Origin: Agrocybe praecox
Taxonomy: Eukaryota; Basidiomycota; Agaricomycetes; Agaricales; Agrocybaceae
Reading direction: 5' to 3'
DNA length: 64,000 bases
Assembly (NCBI GenBank): GCA_964017145.1
Contig: OZ024847.1
Location: 248,001-312,000, forward strand
Position numbers and translations under genes: made by a program. Numbering within the stretch: the first letter of the stretch is position 1; every line of letters starts with the position of its first letter. Below the pieces are notes generated by a model. That model was not told the origin of the DNA. It saw only the letters and a list, made by a program, of their open reading frames with translations, and ran no database searches. This document shows, piece by piece, positions 12,215-23,893 of this stretch.

Positions 12215-13145
12215 GTGAAGAAGGATAAAACACGATGTAAACTAGGAGTCTTCCCCTATTAATACATACATACATACACTACGGCCTATTTGGCTCTATC
12301 TCGGTGCTGTTCTTGCTGCTAAGTAGGCACCACGAGGAAGAGGGTCGACCATTACCCCACATAAGTACACCGACGCGACGACGCGTAAGTACGTCCTAAA
12401 ATAAATCAAAGCCCCTGATATAGTAGACCCCATGATTTTCATCACAAGACCAGTGACGACTATGAACATTTTCCAAAAATAAAAGTAAAAATCGAATATC
12501 ACTTCCTTCTGCCAACCACGAGGACGGGGAGGATGCACGTAGAACGTAGAACGGACAACTAGAAGGTATGGTACGATACTCTCGCTCGCTGCCTCGGTCG
12601 TGGAATTGGGCGGTCGTGTCGCTATTTGGCGGCCGGTGGTTCAGCACACGACTATGCCGAAGGTTGGACTATTATTCCTTCTCTTCGCTCAGACAACAAA
12701 GGCATAATACCATAAGCATACCGTGTATCATATACAACCAACGCCTTATGATAACCAAAAATGCCATCGACCCTATCCCGGTGCATCCCAACGACGACTA
12801 CGAAATGCGGACACGCGCTTATCGTTTCTGCCCAAAGGGAGCCCCATCATACATACGAGTAAATACGGCAATTTTTTAACAAAGGTGAGAAAGAAGAAAA
12901 GACGCACGGTTGTCAAATATCGAGTCTACTCTACTGGTTATTCTTCTGTATGACAGTGCAATTTGACTGACTGCTCAATCTGTCGTCTAGATTAGATTGA
13001 AATTAGATGACGTTCAGTTCGTGACAATGCGGGGCTGTACAGCACTACTATCTCAGTCCCTGATTCGTCGGATGGGATAGCTTCTAGCTTGATTCTGTCA
13101 ATACTGAAACCACTGCAGTGCTACGATATTATAGTGCGAACCAAT
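12215..13145 (+). repeat. Chimaeric repeat R2 (helicase 5' end + segment Z) upstream of C1
   Basis: This is the longest R copy. It contains a helicase-promoter-like part with TACA microsatellite and CCTAAAAT box, a degraded helicase start (ATG context near 12761), then segment Z from about 12843. Similarity to R1 ends at the CCAAT at 13141-13145; beyond it the sequence matches the upstream region of C3 instead. The junction lies about 200 bp before the C1 start codon. Confidence 0.75.
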
Positions 13146-13348
13146 TTTAGCCTTGCAATGATTTTGATTTCCATTTACTGGTTGTTTTGTTAGCGCTGTT
13201 TCTTAATCCCACACCACCACCACGTTCTTTACTTACCTCTCTATTCTCTATTCCCCTGCTTCCAGGTCCATCTATACAACTCCAAGCTCATACGCTTAAT
13301 ACCTATACAAATCTCTCTGACGCTCTCTGATACAACCACAACGAAAGA

Positions 13349-15226
13349 ATGAAGTGGTCACTCCTTACTAGTTTCGTAGTCGCGGGTTCAGCTCTTTCAG
13401 CTCTGGCAGCGAGCTCGGCGGGCCCATCTGCGTGTGTAACGTTCGATGTGAACTGGAACCTGCTAGCGTTCGGGTTCAATGGAAAGGATTATAATGCTGG
13501 TACACAGGACACATGGTCTTCTGGTGCGTAATAGCTCGATTTGTTATGAACTGGTTATTGTTACAGGCGGCAGTAAAGGCTGATCGTATTACGTTTAGGC
13601 ACCCCAACCGATATTACGACTACAGGAAGGCCGTAAGTGGCCCGTTTGAGTCTCGGAAGGATAGTAGGATGCTAATGCTCTGGAGCAGACCCTTTAATAT
13701 GCCTAACACCACTTGTTACTTGGCTCAGGTATGTTCTTGTTCATTTTCTTGGTTGACCAGAGGAGATCGTATCGGAGGAGAATTGCGATGTCCGACAAGT
13801 TTAGCATGCACTAGTGTATGCTGTGCTTTCGCGCTACGGTTGCATTTTTGTACCCCGCTTCAAGTTCATGTTCCTGCCGCATTCACGATTAGCCGATTGA
13901 CTTTCCCATCATCATCGACTAGTCCAGCTATTTATTTTTGATTTTGTTCAACCATTATTGTCTCCTCCGCACCTCCAAGTTTGCAAAAAAGCGGTACTGA
14001 TGTCATCACTTTTTGCAGTTCTTCAATGCTATCTACGTCCTCAATGCCGACAAATCCAACCCCAGCGCAATGTACATCTATGACATCGCCAAACGTTCCT
14101 GGTCAACTCAGAGTATTGATACCAAGAGATCAGGTGTAGATGGGAAAAACCTTGATCCTACGAACTTTAAGGCAATTTTAGACCACGATACGAACGTTTT
14201 CTGTGGGTTTCCTCTCATAAACAGCTAACGGGTGGTCTCTCTAACTCGCATTCGTCGCAGATGCTTACTCCGCTGGCGAACTCTACTTTCTCGACATACT
14301 GGAAACACTGACATTGCACAGGCTCAGACTCCTGGGGCTAACACTCAAGGATATCGGCCTGTGATGGCACTCGCCCAAAATCACATTCACTTCATGGGTG
14401 TCAATGGTGTCGATCCTGGTAATGCGAAGATCTTCGTTATCCATTGTACGTCTTTTCATCTTGGTGTTCGTCTTTTACAAGTTAATGGCTATTCTTTGCG
14501 ATGTTAGTCTCGTTCATGCAACCCGCACCTCAATTCTATGGTACCAAATTCCCAGATACACACGGACAAGCTACTTCGTTCTTCATGGACCAAGGCGTAC
14601 AACAGGAGTTCGCATTCATCCCAGATGATGGCAGTGCTACCTACGTTGTTAACGTTAAGGTTTGTCTATATATATTTTTTAGCTTTTTATTTTTATTTTT
14701 ATTCCGACATGAACTGACATTCTTCGAATTTTAGACAAACACAACGAAAACCCTCACAGGCCCCCCTGTAACTGACCCCTTCGCATCATACAGTGCCTCC
14801 ACGAATGCTCTTGTCCAACTTACCTCGGATGGAAAGGTCGCGTTCTTGCCATACGATCCAAAGACGACTACTAGTGGTACGTTCAATCCCATTCACTATC
14901 GATGCCATCTCTCTGTGTATGCTGTCTTTAAAACAAACTTTCTGACTTCCATTTCTCCTTCGTTTGAATGATGACATATAGGTGGAACCTGGGCGACGCT
15001 CGCAAAACTTCCCACTGCATCAAGCTCCGGCACGTCCACTACCTCCGGTGGGTCGAATAGCACTGGCTCCGGTACAGCATCAGGCTCTTCCACAACCCCA
15101 GCCGGCAACCGTTTGTCAAAGCGGAACCAGAATAGCGGTGCTATGGGTTTGAGCATGGGTTCGCAAGGGATGTGGAGTATGATGTCGGGCGCTGGGATGG
15201 CGCTCGTTGGAGTTGTCATGCTTTGA
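13349..15226 (+). pseudogene. Secreted protein family C, copy 1 (frameshifted)
   Basis: The eight-exon structure is the same as in C2: 13349-13523, 13599-13632, 13689-13728, 14019-14202, 14261-14445, 14508-14659, 14735-14876, 14982-15226. The N terminus is a clear signal peptide (MKWSLLTSFVVAGSALSALA). Exon 5 lacks 73 nt relative to C2 and C3 (deletion between 14297 and 14301). This shifts the frame and brings a stop near 14363, so the Ser/Gly/Thr-rich C-terminal part and hydrophobic tail cannot be made. All other exons have the same length as in C2. From exon 8 onward the sequence is almost identical to C2, unlike the more diverged upstream exons and introns. Confidence 0.82.
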
Positions 15227-15849
15227 AAGTAAGTAATAAAGAGCTTGGATGTTCGATTTTCGGTCGGATTATTTTTGTTTTGTTTGTTTCTTGGAGCTTT
15301 CTGATATAACTTTGGACTTCAGTTTCTTGTGGACTCTCTTCGAGCTCTTCTCTCAGTAGACTTGCTTGCTCATCATTACCTGCATTTTTCTTAGCATATA
15401 TACCTAGTATTTGAGCGTATTACTTACTACATACATCAGGTACACGAACATAATTGTTGACATTGAGATGAAACCTTCGCATGGGCACATATTTTTCATG
15501 TTTTTACGCATGCGGACGTTTATTAGCTCTCATTTCTATTCCATCGGGACAAGACTTCTATTCTGCATTGCTTCTACACACAGTGGTTATATCTCTCTAT
15601 CCACATCTGTTTCTAATTTTGGAACACAGAATCAACAATGACGCTATTTTATTATTATGTACCCAGCGTCTATCAGAGCGACTCTGAGCGAGGAAGGAAC
15701 GGAAACGGAAACTCGGCTCGTCTCGGCATGACCCGGTCGCCCATAGGTAGAGCTAATTGGGTAAGACCTGCTCTGGAAGATGAGCTGCCTTCATCCTTTC
15801 TACAACGACCGGGATTCAGTAATCTGTCTCCGAAGATAAGAAAAGAGAA
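15227..15849 (+). repeat. 3' flank of C1, near-identical to the 3' flank of C2
   Basis: It matches 21529-22151 at a constant offset of 6302 bases, with only a few substitutions and no indels, and it runs directly into the assembly gap. A more diverged version of the part nearest the gene follows C3 on the minus strand (60060-60451). I find no credible gene in it. Confidence 0.85.
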
Positions 15850-16049
15850 NNNNNNNNNNNNNNNNNNNNNNNNNNNNNNNNNNNNNNNNNNNNNNNNNNN
15901 NNNNNNNNNNNNNNNNNNNNNNNNNNNNNNNNNNNNNNNNNNNNNNNNNNNNNNNNNNNNNNNNNNNNNNNNNNNNNNNNNNNNNNNNNNNNNNNNNNNN
16001 NNNNNNNNNNNNNNNNNNNNNNNNNNNNNNNNNNNNNNNNNNNNNNNNN
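15850..16049. other. Assembly gap (200 N)
   Basis: There are exactly 200 N, a common placeholder length, so the true distance is unknown. The gap begins at the end of a long near-perfect repeat, which is the likely reason the assembly broke here. Order and orientation across it should be treated as provisional. Confidence 0.98.
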
Positions 16050-16654
16050 GACTGAGTGCCGAGCTCTGTAGTTCACCACCTTACATCACGTGCTGAAAAC
16101 GGGAATGGAGCGCGGTCTGATACTCATCTTGCGGATATAGTTCCGATAGAACGATCATCTGATTTCATTGAATGAGCTGGAGCCAGTGCGTAATACATAT
16201 GCATGGTTTGAAGCCCGCTATTACTAACGATTAACATGCTTCCGTTCAGTAAAGGATTGAGGGCTTCCGTGACGGCTAGTGCCGTTGCGATTGTGCATTC
16301 TAGAATCTAATCAAACCGACGTCGCATCTACATATGGGTGCGCATTTTCAGCGAGCGCTCATCAGGGGTATATAAAAATAGCACTTGTGGTTGAGAATGC
16401 TGGGGTGGAGTACGAGGCTAAATCCCGTCGAAGACCGGTGAGCTAATTTTAAAATTGATAATCAAATATCCTACACCATCTAAACGTTCATATTTATAAA
16501 TAGAGAATTTGCCGGTTATTTACAGGCGGTCAATGGATGGATCGGCGCGTACAGAAAACGTATAAAGAACGAACAGAAATCATGAAAGACGACAGACAAC
16601 TACCACCCAAAGCATTTCAGTTCTAGTCTACTCAACCAAGTTATATTATCAACA
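16050..16654 (+). other. Upstream region of D1
   Basis: No gene seen. The part from about 16330 is recognisably related to the upstream region of D2 (46240-46400, minus), including the CAGCG-GCGCTCATCA block and a TATATAAAA at 16369. Confidence 0.5.
16561..16567 (+). promoter_or_regulatory. Putative TATA box of D1
   Basis: TATAAAG lies 94 bp before the D1 start codon. The same element in the same context lies about 84 bp before D2 (46166-46171), so it is conserved between paralogs. Confidence 0.5.
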
Positions 16655-17179
16655 ATGCAATTTAAACTTACCACCCTCATCGCTCTCGCCACCTTCAGCA
16701 CCAGTGTGCTCGCTGTCAACTACCGTGGATACGCCAGCACTGTATCCTGCAGCGGCTCTGCATTCGGGTGCAGTGATGGCGGTGCCGTCTGCTGCTCCCT
16801 CCCCACAGGGTTCGGGTTCTCAGCCCAATTTGATAACCTCCCCGCTGGTACCCAAGGCCAGGGATATACTGGTGGAGGATGTACCGACTTTGCATTCAGC
16901 GTCTTCGGCCCTGGCACCAAGTGCTGGAACGGAGGAGGATCCCGTGTTACTCACCTTAACTGGTTCCATTCTCCACAACGCCGCTCCGTCGCCATCGCTG
17001 AGAGGGCCAACGAGAATGCAGAGGCCGAGTGTGCCGAACCCACGTTCTTCGAGTACGAAGCTCAGGATGGAAGCTTGAGGACTATTAAGGTCCCAGCGAC
17101 CACAGGGTCTGCGCAGACAATTGCCGACTTGCACGCTGCGAGGAACTACACTGCTCTTGCTGCTTATGACCAGTACTAG
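16655..17179 (+). CDS. Small cysteine-containing secreted protein, family D copy 1
   Basis: A single-exon frame of 174 residues. The first about 20 residues are a signal peptide (MQFKLTTLIALATFSTSVLA), and the mature part starts near VNYRGY. The mature N-terminal half is Gly-rich with seven cysteines, including a CC pair, a pattern seen in fungal small secreted proteins. The C-terminal half is hydrophilic (PTFFEYEAQDGSLRT) and ends in Tyr. I know no assigned function; an effector, cell-wall or hydrophobin-like surface role is only inference. The ATG was chosen because it begins the signal peptide. The paralog D2 (45552-46082, minus) is very similar, with two extra residues after the signal peptide. 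The TAG is followed directly by GTAAG, so an intron just after the stop or an alternative 3' end is possible. Confidence 0.85.
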   Translation: MQFKLTTLIALATFSTSVLAVNYRGYASTVSCSGSAFGCSDGGAVCCSLPTGFGFSAQFDNLPAGTQGQGYTGGGCTDFAFSVFGPGTKCWNGGGSRVTHLNWFHSPQRRSVAIAERANENAEAECAEPTFFEYEAQDGSLRTIKVPATTGSAQTIADLHAARNYTALAAYDQY

Positions 17180-18347
17180 GTAAGATTGATATTTATTAGA
17201 TTTATCGTAATATCATTTTGACTGAATGCGTTTAGAGTCATCAACAGTTTCCGACGATTGCGATGACTCGACTCCATGTCCAACGTTCAATTGTGATGTA
17301 TGCAGCTGGATTTATCCTTTGATTTTCTTTTGGCTAGAGGTTTATACAAGTTATTACGTTGAAAATACACAATTCAACTGGAAAGCATTAATATCAATAT
17401 GAATCGACCATTTCTCACCGAAGCTCGATAAACGTCTTGAACTCATGCCCTACTCATTCTTAGCGCTTAAGAAGCCGATCATTATGATGTTCACTATGAA
17501 GCGCCATAGTCTTTCTATCTACATATTCACTTCCTGCGGCATTGGGACAGTCATGAGCGTCAGTTTTTATTCTCGTTGCTTCATCTCCCTAATGAGCAAC
17601 AGGTAACATTAGTAGTGATATAATAAACTTAGTAAGAAATGTTGAGGAGTGCTTAAGCATTAAGAGACTATTTATTGAAAATTAGCATTATTCACAAGAA
17701 CTGAGAGCGGCATAGGACACACGAGTGCGGATGCAGTTTGCTACTATTGTTGTTGGAAGAAATGAGGATGTCGGCCACGCAATTGAGAGCAAGCAATATT
17801 TTCGGCATGGTTCGGATCATGGCAACGATAAGTACTCCCACGATTGGTTTTTGTCCCTTATCTGCATGGACGTGTAAATCGTCGTCAACTGCTACGTTCC
17901 AACTGCTACATATTTCATTATGGACGATAAGCCTCAGAAAGTAAGTCTCATCTACAGTTACTTGGGGTTTGTTACAATCCATTTACGTCTTACGCAAAGG
18001 TCAAAAAAAGCATCCTCGGTAAAGGCCTCTTGAAATTATTCGAAGTTTTCAATCCAACTGTTCCGAGAACACCTATACCTCATTTGTTGAACTCGAACAA
18101 TCAAGTGATAGGAGAGGAACGAATCGCTGCTGCTAATGCTGTAGCTTTAGCTGAACGATGACGCGAGGCTTTGATCAAACGTGAACCCGGCTTACACGAC
18201 CATTTCATTGGCAAGAAGAACATTACCTGGTCTCAGTCTCGAGCCCTACATAAAATCGTCCTGCTCGACAATTCATTCAAAAACATAATCATTACATGTA
18301 GGTTCAGCCGTAGAACACGAGACTATACTTCCTCGTAGGATAGTAGT
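17180..18347. other. Intergenic region with a possible coding relic
   Basis: From about 17931 to 18341 the plus strand holds one frame interrupted only by a TGA near 18160 (product pieces LLKLFEVFNPTVPR and EALIKREPGLHDHF). No start codon precedes it and I do not recognise the family. It may be a relic of a gene or transposon. The remainder shows nothing. Confidence 0.3.
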
Positions 18348-18477
18348 ACTACTCCTCTCGTTAGGAAAGCTCTTTTGTGCATTCGGGTTTGGTACGATCC
18401 AAGAGGGAGATGTTTCTACTTGACCCAACGGCGAACACGTGACTAGAATAAGTACTCAGGCGAAGTAGATACGCGTT
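18348..18477 (-). repeat. Repeat X, copy 3 (inverted)
   Basis: The reverse complement of X copies 1 and 2. It is inserted between unrelated sequence on the left and the GTGAAGAA start of repeat R3 on the right. The same right-hand neighbour with flipped X indicates inversion of X itself. Confidence 0.65.
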
Positions 18478-19415
18478 GTGAAGAAGGATAAAATGTCGCG
18501 ATGTAAGCTAGGAGTCCTCCCCTATTAATACGTACATACATACACTACTACCTATTTGGCTCTATCTCAGTACTGTTCTTACTTAGAGGGTCGACGATAT
18601 TAGCCCACACAAGTACACCGACGCGACGACGCGTAAGTACGTCCTAAAATAAATCAAACCCCCTGATATAGTAGACCCCATGATTTTCATCACATGACCA
18701 GTGAATTAGTGACGGCCATCAATATTTTTCCAAAAATAAAAATAAAAATCGAATATCATTTCCAATTCCTTCCGCCCGCGCCAACCACGACGACGGGGAG
18801 GATACACGTAGCACGTAGAACGGACAACTAGAAGGTATGATACGAAACTCTCTCTTGCTGCCTCGTTCGTGGAATTGTGCGGTCGTGTCGCTATTTGGCG
18901 GCCGGTGGTTCAGCACAGACGACTACGCCGAAGGTTGGACTATTATTCCTTCTCTTCGTCCGGACAATAAAGACGTAATACCACAAGCATACCGTGTATC
19001 ATATACAACCAACGACTTATGATAACCAAAAATGACATCGACTCTATCCCGGTGCATTACAACGACGACTACGAAATGCGGACACGCGCTTATCGCTTCT
19101 GCCCAAAGGGAGCTCCATCATACCATACGAGTAAATATGGCAATTTTTTGACAAAGGTGAGAAAGAGGAAAAGACACACGGTTGTCAAATATCGAGTGTA
19201 CTCTACTGGTTATTCTTCTGTATGACAGTGTAATTTGACTGACTGCTCAATCTGTCGTCTAGATTAGATTGAAATTAGATGATGTTCAGTTTGTGACAAT
19301 GCGGGGCTGTACATCATTACTATCTCAGTCCCTGATCCGTCGGATGGGATAGCTTCTAGCTTGATTTTGTCAATACTGAAACCCACTGCGCTACGATGTC
19401 ACAGTTCGGACCGAT
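18478..19415 (+). repeat. Chimaeric repeat R3 (helicase 5' end + segment Z) upstream of C2
   Basis: Colinear with R2. It has a TACA microsatellite, CCTAAAAT box, degraded helicase start (ATG at 19032 context) and segment Z from about 19110, ending at CCGAT (19411-19415) where C-specific upstream sequence begins. Confidence 0.75.
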
Positions 19416-19599
19416 TTTAGCCTTTGACTGGTTGCTTTGCTAGCGCTGTTTCTTAATCCCATACCACCACCACGTTCTTTACTTACCTCTCTATTCTCTA
19501 ATCCCCTGCTTCCAAGTCCATCTTTACAACTCCAAGCTCTATACGCCTAATACCTATACAAATCTCTCTGACGCTCTCTGATACAACCACAACAAAAGA

Positions 19600-21528
19600 A
19601 TGAAGTGGTCACTCCTTACTAGTTTCGTAGTCGCGGGCTCAGCTCTTTCAGCTCTGGCGGCGAGCTCGACGGGCCCATCTGCGTGTGTAACGTTCGATGG
19701 GAACTGGAACCTGCTAGCGTTCGGGTTCAATGGAAAGGATTATAATGCTGGTACACAGGACACATGGTCTTCTGGTGCGTAATAGCTCGATTTGTTATGA
19801 ATTGGTTATTGTTACAGCTGGCAGCAAAGGCTGATCGTATTACGTTTAGGTACCCCAACCGATATTACGACTACAGGAAGGCCGTAAGTGGCCCATTTGA
19901 GTCTCGGAAGGATAGGAGGATGCTAATGCTCTAGAACAGACCTTTCGATATGCCTAATACCTCTTGCTACTTGGCTCAGGTAAGTTCTTGTTCATTTTCT
20001 TGGTTGACGAGAGGAGATCGTATCGGAGGAGAATTGTGATGTCCGACAAGTTTAGCGTGCACTAGTATATGCTGTGCTTTCGCGCTACGGTTACATTTTT
20101 GTACCCCGCTTCAAGTTCATGTTCCCGCTTGACTTTCCCACCATCATCAACGAGTCCAGCTATTTATTTTGTAACTTCGATCTATCATTGTTGTCTCCTC
20201 CGCACCTCCAAGTTTGCACAAAAGCGGTACTGATGTTATCACTTTTTGCAGTTCTTCAATGCTATCTACGTCCTCAGTGCCGACAAATCCAACCCCAGCG
20301 CACTGTACATCTATGACATTGCCAAACGTTCCTGGTCAACTCAGAGTATTGATACCAAGAAATCAGGCGTAGATGGGAAAAACCTTGATCCTACGAACTT
20401 TAAGGCAATTTTAGACCATGATACGAACGTTTTCTGTGGGTTTCCTCTCTCAAGCAGCTAACGGGTGGTCTCTCTAACTCGTCTTCGTCGCAGATGCTTA
20501 CTCCGCTGGCGAACTCTACTTCCTCGACATGCAACAGCAAGTGGCCGCCAAATCGACTGCCATCCCATGGATATTCGCCCAGTCGCCTGACTTGTCCCCA
20601 CATGCCGGAAACACTAACATTGCACAGGCTCAGACTCCTGGGGCCAACACTCAAGGATATCAGCCTGTGATGGCACTCGCCCAAAATCACATTCACTTCA
20701 TGGGTGTCAACGGTGTCGATCCTGGTAGTGCGAAGGTCTTCGTTATCCATTGTACGTCTTTTTCATCTTGGTGTTTGTCTTTCACAAGTTGATGGGTATT
20801 ATTTGCGATGTTATAGTCTCGTTCATGCAACCCGCACCTCAATTCTATGGTACCAAATTCCCAGATACACACGGACAAGCTACTTCGTTCTTCATGGACC
20901 AGGGCGTACAACAGGAGTTTGCATTCATCCCAGATGATGGTAGTGCTACCTACGTCGTTAACGTTAAGGTTTGTCTATAATTTCTTTAGCTTTTTTTGTT
21001 TTGTTCTGATGTGAACTGACATTCTTCGAATTTTAGACAAACACAACGAAGACCCTCACAGGCCCCCCTGTAACCGACCCCTTCGCATCATACAGTGCTT
21101 CCACGAATGCTCTTGTCCAACTTACCTCGGATGGAAAAGTCGCGTTCTTGCCATATGATCCAAAGACGACTACTAGTGGTACGTTCAATCCCATCCACTA
21201 TCGACGTTGTCTCTCGGTGCCTGCTGTCTTTAAAACAAACATTCTGACTTCCATTTCTCCTTTGTTTGAATGATGACGCATAGGTGGAACCTGGGCGACG
21301 CTCGCAAAACTTCCCACTGCATCAAGCTCCGGCACGTCCACTACCTCCGGTGGGTCGAATAGCACTGGCTCCGGTACAGCATCAGGCTCTTCCACAACCC
21401 CAGCCGGCAACCGTTTGTCAAAGCGGAACCAGAATAGCGGTGCTATGGGTTTGAGCATGGGTTCGCAAGGGATGTGGAGTATGATGTCGGGCGCTGGGAT
21501 GGCGCTCGTTGGAGTTGTCATGCTTTGA
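19600..21528 (+). CDS. Secreted, probably GPI-anchored protein, family C copy 2
   Basis: I model eight exons: 19600-19774, 19850-19883, 19940-19979, 20252-20435, 20494-20751, 20817-20968, 21037-21178, 21284-21528. The sum is 1230 nt, 409 residues, without a stop. Residues 1-20 form a signal peptide. The middle has propeller-like pieces (AIYVLSADK, YIYDIAKRSWS, GELYFLDMQ, VFVIH), reminiscent of Kelch-type blades, but I cannot assign a domain. The last exon is rich in Ser, Thr and Gly and ends in a hydrophobic tail (GAGMALVGVVML), consistent with GPI attachment. Function is unknown; a cell-surface location is inferred. All donor and acceptor sites are GT-AG and phases are consistent. Paralogs are C1 (frameshifted) and C3 (intact, minus). 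Confidence 0.83.
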
Positions 21529-22151
21529 AAGTAAGTAATAAACAGCTTGGATGTTCGATTTTCGGTCGGATTATTTTTGTTTTGTTTGTTTCTTGGAGCT
21601 TTCTGATAAAACTTTGGACTTCAGTTTCTTGTGGACTCTCTTCGAGCTCTTCTCTCAGTAGACTTGCTTGCTCATCATTACCTGCATTTTTCTTAGCATA
21701 TATACCTAGTATTTGAGCGTATTACTTACTACATACATCAGGTATACGAACATAATTGTTGACATTGAGATGAAACCTTCGCATGGGCACATATTTTTCA
21801 TGTTTTTACGCATGCGGACGTTTATTAGCTCTCATTTCTATTCCATCGGGACAAGACTTCTATTCTGCATTGCTTCTACACACAGTGGTTATATCTCTCT
21901 ATCCACATCTGTTTCTAATTTTGGAACACAGAATCAACAATGACGCTATTTTATTATTATGTACCCAGCGTCTATCAGAGCGACTCTGAGCGAGGAAGGA
22001 ACGGAAACGGAAACTCAGCTCGTCTCGGCATGACCCGGTCGCCCATAGGTAGAGCTAATTGGGTAAGACCTGCTCTGGAAGATGAGCTGCCTTCATCCTT
22101 TCTACAACGACCGGGATTCAGTAATCTGTCTCCGAAGATAAGAAAAGAGAA
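21529..22151 (+). repeat. 3' flank of C2, near-identical to the 3' flank of C1
   Basis: The counterpart of 15227-15849. After 22151 the sequence continues uniquely to 22320 and shows what may be missing or adjacent at the gap behind C1. Confidence 0.85.
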
Positions 22152-22320
22152 TCCATTAAATCGGGTTTGTGACAGCCAGTTGGGTGCGCAGGTTTCGCCC
22201 CGGCAAAGGAGCTCATCAGATGGCTTAAACGCTTCCCTGACCTGTCTTTGAATGGATTACACTCCCTATTTGTTAAGCACTATGCGCCGTGGATTCCGCT
22301 GGGACGAGGATAGACCAGAA

Positions 22321-22628
22321 CCATCATACCATACGAGTAAATATGGCAATTTTTTAACAAAGGTGAGAAAGGGCGGGGGACGCACAGTTGTCAGATATCG
22401 AGTTTACTCTGCTGGTCATACTTCTGTATGACAATGTAATTTGACTGACTACTCAATCTATCGTTTAAATTAGATTGAAATTAGATGATGATGTTCAGTT
22501 CGTGACAACGCGGGGCCGTACATCACTGCTACCCCACTCCCTGATCCACTGGATGGGATAGTTTCCATCTTGATTTCTGTCAATACTGAAACCCACTTCA
22601 GTGCTACAATATCACAGTTCGAACCAAT
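22321..22628 (+). repeat. Segment Z alone, upstream of B2
   Basis: This contains only the right-hand part of repeat R (from CCATCATACC to GAACCAAT), without the helicase-like half. It sits about 180 bp before B2. Because Z is upstream of every B copy, it may be original B upstream sequence. Confidence 0.7.
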
Positions 22629-22809
22629 CCCTGTGGATTTATCTTTAGGGTGGTCGATCAATTAATGAGCGCCGTATAGAGGAGAATCAAGGTAGCGATC
22701 AACTTGTGATTGCTTGGTTGTCTTCTCCGATGAATCTATTTAAGTACGATGTAAAATTTAGTATTTAAAGCCTGCATATAGTAAGTTCCACTGCCCCCCG
22801 CAACTCGAC

Positions 22810-23893
22810 ATGCCGACATTGTCTGATCTTACTTCAACACAAGCTGGTCAAGAGGCCTTGATACGCAATTTCCTAATTAACTGGGCCTTAAGTTATCTAT
22901 TAACAGGCACGACTATTCTATATCTCCTCTAATCGGCTACACACTTGCCTCTTACCTATTCGCTATTTTTAGGAGCTTATATCACCATATATTTTGCCAC
23001 GGTTTACATGTATTGTACGATTCACGATTAACAATTCTATATGCTACTAACTCATCGCACGGCTTTTTAGTGCGCACAAAATCCAATGCGGCTTTTTCAA
23101 AAGAGCGTAACATGGTTATTACTCTCATCAGTAGTCTTTTCCTACTCCAGATGTACTCAGTGGCTGCGACAATCTATTGGCAAGACCGATTCATCATCCC
23201 CATGGGAGCCACCAGACAATCCGAGGCTATGGCAATTTATCAGGGCATACCTCCGATTTGGCATCTGTTTCAGAACATTGTGTATTTTGGGGCATTTATT
23301 TTGGCAGACTTGCTTATGGTGATAGTCAATTTTGGGCTTCAATGTAGATCAGTTACTGACAATAACATTTGTGTCCTAAAATATAGATTTGGAGGTGTTA
23401 TCGTGTATGGGGACGCTCTTACATCGTCATTTCAGTTCCATTGGCTCTAATTGTAACTGAAGTTGGTGCGTACTGGGTCAGTCTTACTTTTTATGTTTGG
23501 TGGCTAATGGGTTCGACCATAGGTGTATACATTTCTATGATAACTGTTATATCGGTCAACATTGGCCATATAACGACTTCATTGGATGCATTATTTGATC
23601 GACTTCAAGTTGTATTATATGTCATGACAGCCTCCATAAGCTTGTTGGTGACCTACCTGATATGCCACAGAATATATTCTTCTCAAAACAGTTTCAAGGA
23701 CAACAAATTCAAAGGAATCATGGAGCTTCTCATACAGTCATCAGCGATTTACACAACTGTAATTGTGTTGACCCTATCAATAAGCGGTACTCCTCGTCCT
23801 ATTTCTCAACGGAGCAGCGAATTCTTTTTTTTTGATGTCTATACAGATGCAGTGATTGCGCCATTATCCGTGAGAGCATTCTTTCCTAAATAA
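22810..23893 (+). CDS. Seven-helix membrane protein, family B copy 2
   Basis: I model exons at 22810-22906, 22973-23014, 23071-23318, 23387-23465 and 23523-23893. They join to 837 nt, 278 residues. The start is MPTLSDLTSTQAGQEA. A membrane-rich core follows with the ILADLLM-IWRCYRVWG junction across intron 3, then STSLDALFDRLQ-type and EL-LIQSSAIYTT helices. Intron 1 begins GC instead of GT (22907) but keeps its branch site and AG, so it is probably a GC-AG intron. The last intron (57 nt) is a multiple of three and open, so the gene could also be read through there. The helicase gene H3 starts 1.5 kb downstream on the same strand. The function is unknown; a receptor-like membrane protein is an inference from topology only. 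Confidence 0.82.
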
